Positions 37,265 to 38,654 of a stretch of DNA of 38,654 bases are shown piece by piece. A model generated the notes under the pieces. That model made no database searches and was not told where the DNA came from. It saw only the letters and a program-made list of their open reading frames with translations. The DNA comes from a virus. Each line of letters opens with the position of its first letter. Positions within the stretch are counted from its first letter, which is position 1. The stretch lies in the IMG/VR virus record IMGVR_UViG_3300031787_000341, positions 1 to 38,654 of that record; one strand, 5' to 3'. The translations under genes and the position numbers were made by a program.

Positions 37265-38311
37265 ATGCCAATTCCTTTAGGTTTAGCCTTAGCGGGCGCA
37301 CAAGCAGTAGCAGGTTTAGGACAAAGCCTTTTTTCGGGCAGAAAAAGAGCCGAAAGAGAATTAGACGCTTTAGGTAATAAGATGCCTGTTTATTCAGGAA
37401 ATAAGTCTATTAACGACTTTTACCAAGAAGCACAGAATAGATACAACGAAAACCTACTTAATAACCCTGTATATCTTCAATCAAAACAAAATGCAGATAG
37501 AGTAGCTGCAACTGCATTAGGTGGATTACAAGGTCGTGGGGGTGCATCTGCAACAGCAGCAAGATTAGCAGGTATTCAGAACGAAGGTTTGATGGGTGCG
37601 GCAGCAACCGCCCAACAAATGAAAGACCAACGCTTTAGAGAATTAAGCGGTGCTACAGGAATGAAAGCAGCAGATGATAGAATGATTTTCCAAAGTGGCT
37701 TAGAAAAGTTTAACAGACAAGATTTACTAGCAAGACAAAAAGCAGCAGCAGCCAACGCAAGATTTGATGCAGGGCTAAAAAATATATTTGGTGCTGCGGG
37801 TAATGCAGCTTTAATGGCAGGGGATGTTAAATTGGGTGGTGGTAAGGCTAAAAGTGGGTTTACTGAACAGCCTATTGCTTCTGTGAAAAGTATTACAGGA
37901 ATGTCTACGCCTAGCAAGTTGACAATCCCCGCAGACGGAAGATTTACGCCATCGGGTTCATCTAATACAATACTTAGGTTGCCAGATGTTAAACTTTCTC
38001 CTTTGCCTGAAAAAATGCAGAGTTCATTAAATGAATCACTGTATGGTAAATTAACGCCACCGACCGAAGAAAGTCAATTAAGTGCGGAAGATTTGAATTT
38101 AAAAGCGGGGACTTTGGCTACAAAAGTGCTTCAAGGTCTTGGAAACATGACAGATTCGGAGTTCTCTAAATACAGAAGTAAGGGAGATTCTTCGCCATTA
38201 AAAGCTATTTTTAAGGTAAATGGGGTTGATAAATATATTGATACAGACGAAAATTCATTGATTAATTTTTTAAAGCTAAACCCGTCAGCAACATTTATTG
38301 ATTACAAATAG
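37265..38311 (+). CDS. internal virion (ejection)-type protein, 348 aa
   Basis: N-terminus MPIPLGLALAGAQAVAGLGQ is a glycine/alanine-rich hydrophobic stretch like those of injected virion proteins. A long A/Q/R/N-rich helical middle follows (AATALGGLQGRGGASATAAR, then QRFRELSGATGM...). The second half is less ordered. Position after the large tail protein fits the ejected proteins of podoviruses and the cargo proteins of crAss-like phages. It begins one base after the previous stop. Confidence 0.6.
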   Translation: MPIPLGLALAGAQAVAGLGQSLFSGRKRAERELDALGNKMPVYSGNKSINDFYQEAQNRYNENLLNNPVYLQSKQNADRVAATALGGLQGRGGASATAARLAGIQNEGLMGAAATAQQMKDQRFRELSGATGMKAADDRMIFQSGLEKFNRQDLLARQKAAAANARFDAGLKNIFGAAGNAALMAGDVKLGGGKAKSGFTEQPIASVKSITGMSTPSKLTIPADGRFTPSGSSNTILRLPDVKLSPLPEKMQSSLNESLYGKLTPPTEESQLSAEDLNLKAGTLATKVLQGLGNMTDSEFSKYRSKGDSSPLKAIFKVNGVDKYIDTDENSLINFLKLNPSATFIDYK

Positions 38312-38542
38312 GTTAGTTTTCTATTTCAACATCTAATATGAATAAAGATGAAATTATATAAAAAACCGATATTAGTAATCTAAATGAATCATTAGAAGAT
38401 TTCTCATGTGAATAAAAATAAACAACAGATAAAATGATAAACAGAATTACCCTTAAAAGTATTTTTGTATGTCTTTTCATAAAACAAAATTATTTTTTTC
38501 TTTTTCAAGAAAGGCTTAAAATTTGATTAACTTTTTAAAATT
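38312..38542 (+). other. 231-bp AT-rich gap between virion genes
   Basis: It contains a -7 type TATTTTTG (38460-38467) without a good -33, and AAAATTTG about 20 bases before the next ATG. An 8-codon reading from 38338, then TAA, is followed in the same frame by 17 more sense codons. A 30-codon frame from 38434 is also open but unremarkable. No strong hairpin or gene is seen. Confidence 0.4.
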
Positions 38543-38654
38543 ATGGCACAAACTTACGGTGTAAATCCTTATGCTTACGGGGCGCAGGTATTTGATACCA
38601 CCCCTTATACAAAAGTGTTTCTTGAAAGACAAGCAAAAGAACAAGCAAAACAAG
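38543..38654 (+). CDS. start of a large virion (cargo)-type protein, cut off by the window edge
   Basis: The ATG at 38543 opens a frame of 37 codons to the window end: MAQTYGVNPYAYGAQVFDTT, then PYTKVFLERQAKEQAKQ. The run into a K/Q/A/E-rich helix (LERQAKEQAKQ) is how cargo or internal virion proteins of crAss-like phages tend to begin, and it follows another such gene. Nothing more can be said without the rest. Confidence 0.55.
   Translation, partial: MAQTYGVNPYAYGAQVFDTTPYTKVFLERQAKEQAKQ

Noticed and set aside
1-38654. Alternative genetic code (stop reassignment as in some crAss-like phages)
   Set aside because: TAA, TAG and TGA all end plausible genes, and long genes (e.g. 33004-37263) are uninterrupted in the standard code; the single in-frame TAA at 38359 is not evidence enough.
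1-38654. CRISPR array, insertion sequence, integrase or attachment site
   Set aside because: No regularly spaced repeats, transposase, or recombinase motif was seen; the direct repeats found are only two copies.

Overview
The window is a segment of a tailed-phage genome (or a very intact prophage) of a Bacteroidetes host. The host assignment rests on three things: promoters of the Bacteroidetes type (TTTG, about 19-21 bases, TAnnTTTG) sit in front of most operons; start codons lack Shine-Dalgarno motifs and instead have A-rich leaders; and a small secreted protein has a Bacteroidetes-style signal peptide ending in FSQ. The structural gene order (small gene, TerL, portal, small beta protein, scaffold, capsid, connectors, a ~1400-residue tail/stabilisation protein, internal virion proteins) resembles crAss-like and related Bacteroidetes podoviruses. 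That affiliation is inferred from layout and remembered family features, not from a search. The genetic code is standard, and no integrase was seen.

Layout. (1) 1-5664, minus strand: a recombination operon with a RusA-like resolvase (cut by the window edge), two paralogous PD-(D/E)XK exonucleases, a Rad52/ERF-like annealing protein, a ribbon-helix-helix protein and many small genes. (2) 5690-7070: a gene-poor control region with two minus-strand terminators, a 160-nt structured element with tRNA-like sequence, an irregular tRNA-Leu-like gene, a 22-nt direct repeat, one doubtful small gene, and a CA-rich to GT-rich strand-composition switch centred on an inverted repeat. (3) 7076-9975, plus strand: an early operon with two related helix-turn-helix proteins whose promoter regions carry palindromes, an ASCH protein and small membrane proteins. 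(4) 9986-10124: a second structured element between convergent genes. (5) 10119-13298, minus strand: a small operon with a stand-alone DnaA domain IV-like protein and a NinG-like protein. (6) 13385-19780, plus strand: the replication operon, preceded by a leader RNA with two hairpins whose 6-nt loops are perfectly complementary and a terminator touching the first gene. It encodes an HNH protein, a DUF4373-type protein, a DnaC-like loader, a DnaB-like helicase with an unusual P-loop, SSB, small proteins and a methyltransferase. (7) 19812-20054: one gene on the opposite strand. (8) 20133-38654, plus strand: a glycosyltransferase-like protein, a GroES-like protein, the packaging, capsid and tail module with a second GroES-like co-chaperonin, and the start of another internal virion protein.

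How it works together (inference): the HTH pair would set the early switch; SSB, DnaB, DnaC, the DUF4373 protein and the DnaA-like protein would run replication; exonucleases, annealing protein, RusA and NinG would handle recombination and branch resolution; and the co-chaperonins would help fold the virion proteins encoded beside them. Several genes shorter than 60 residues were read directly from the sequence and are listed.
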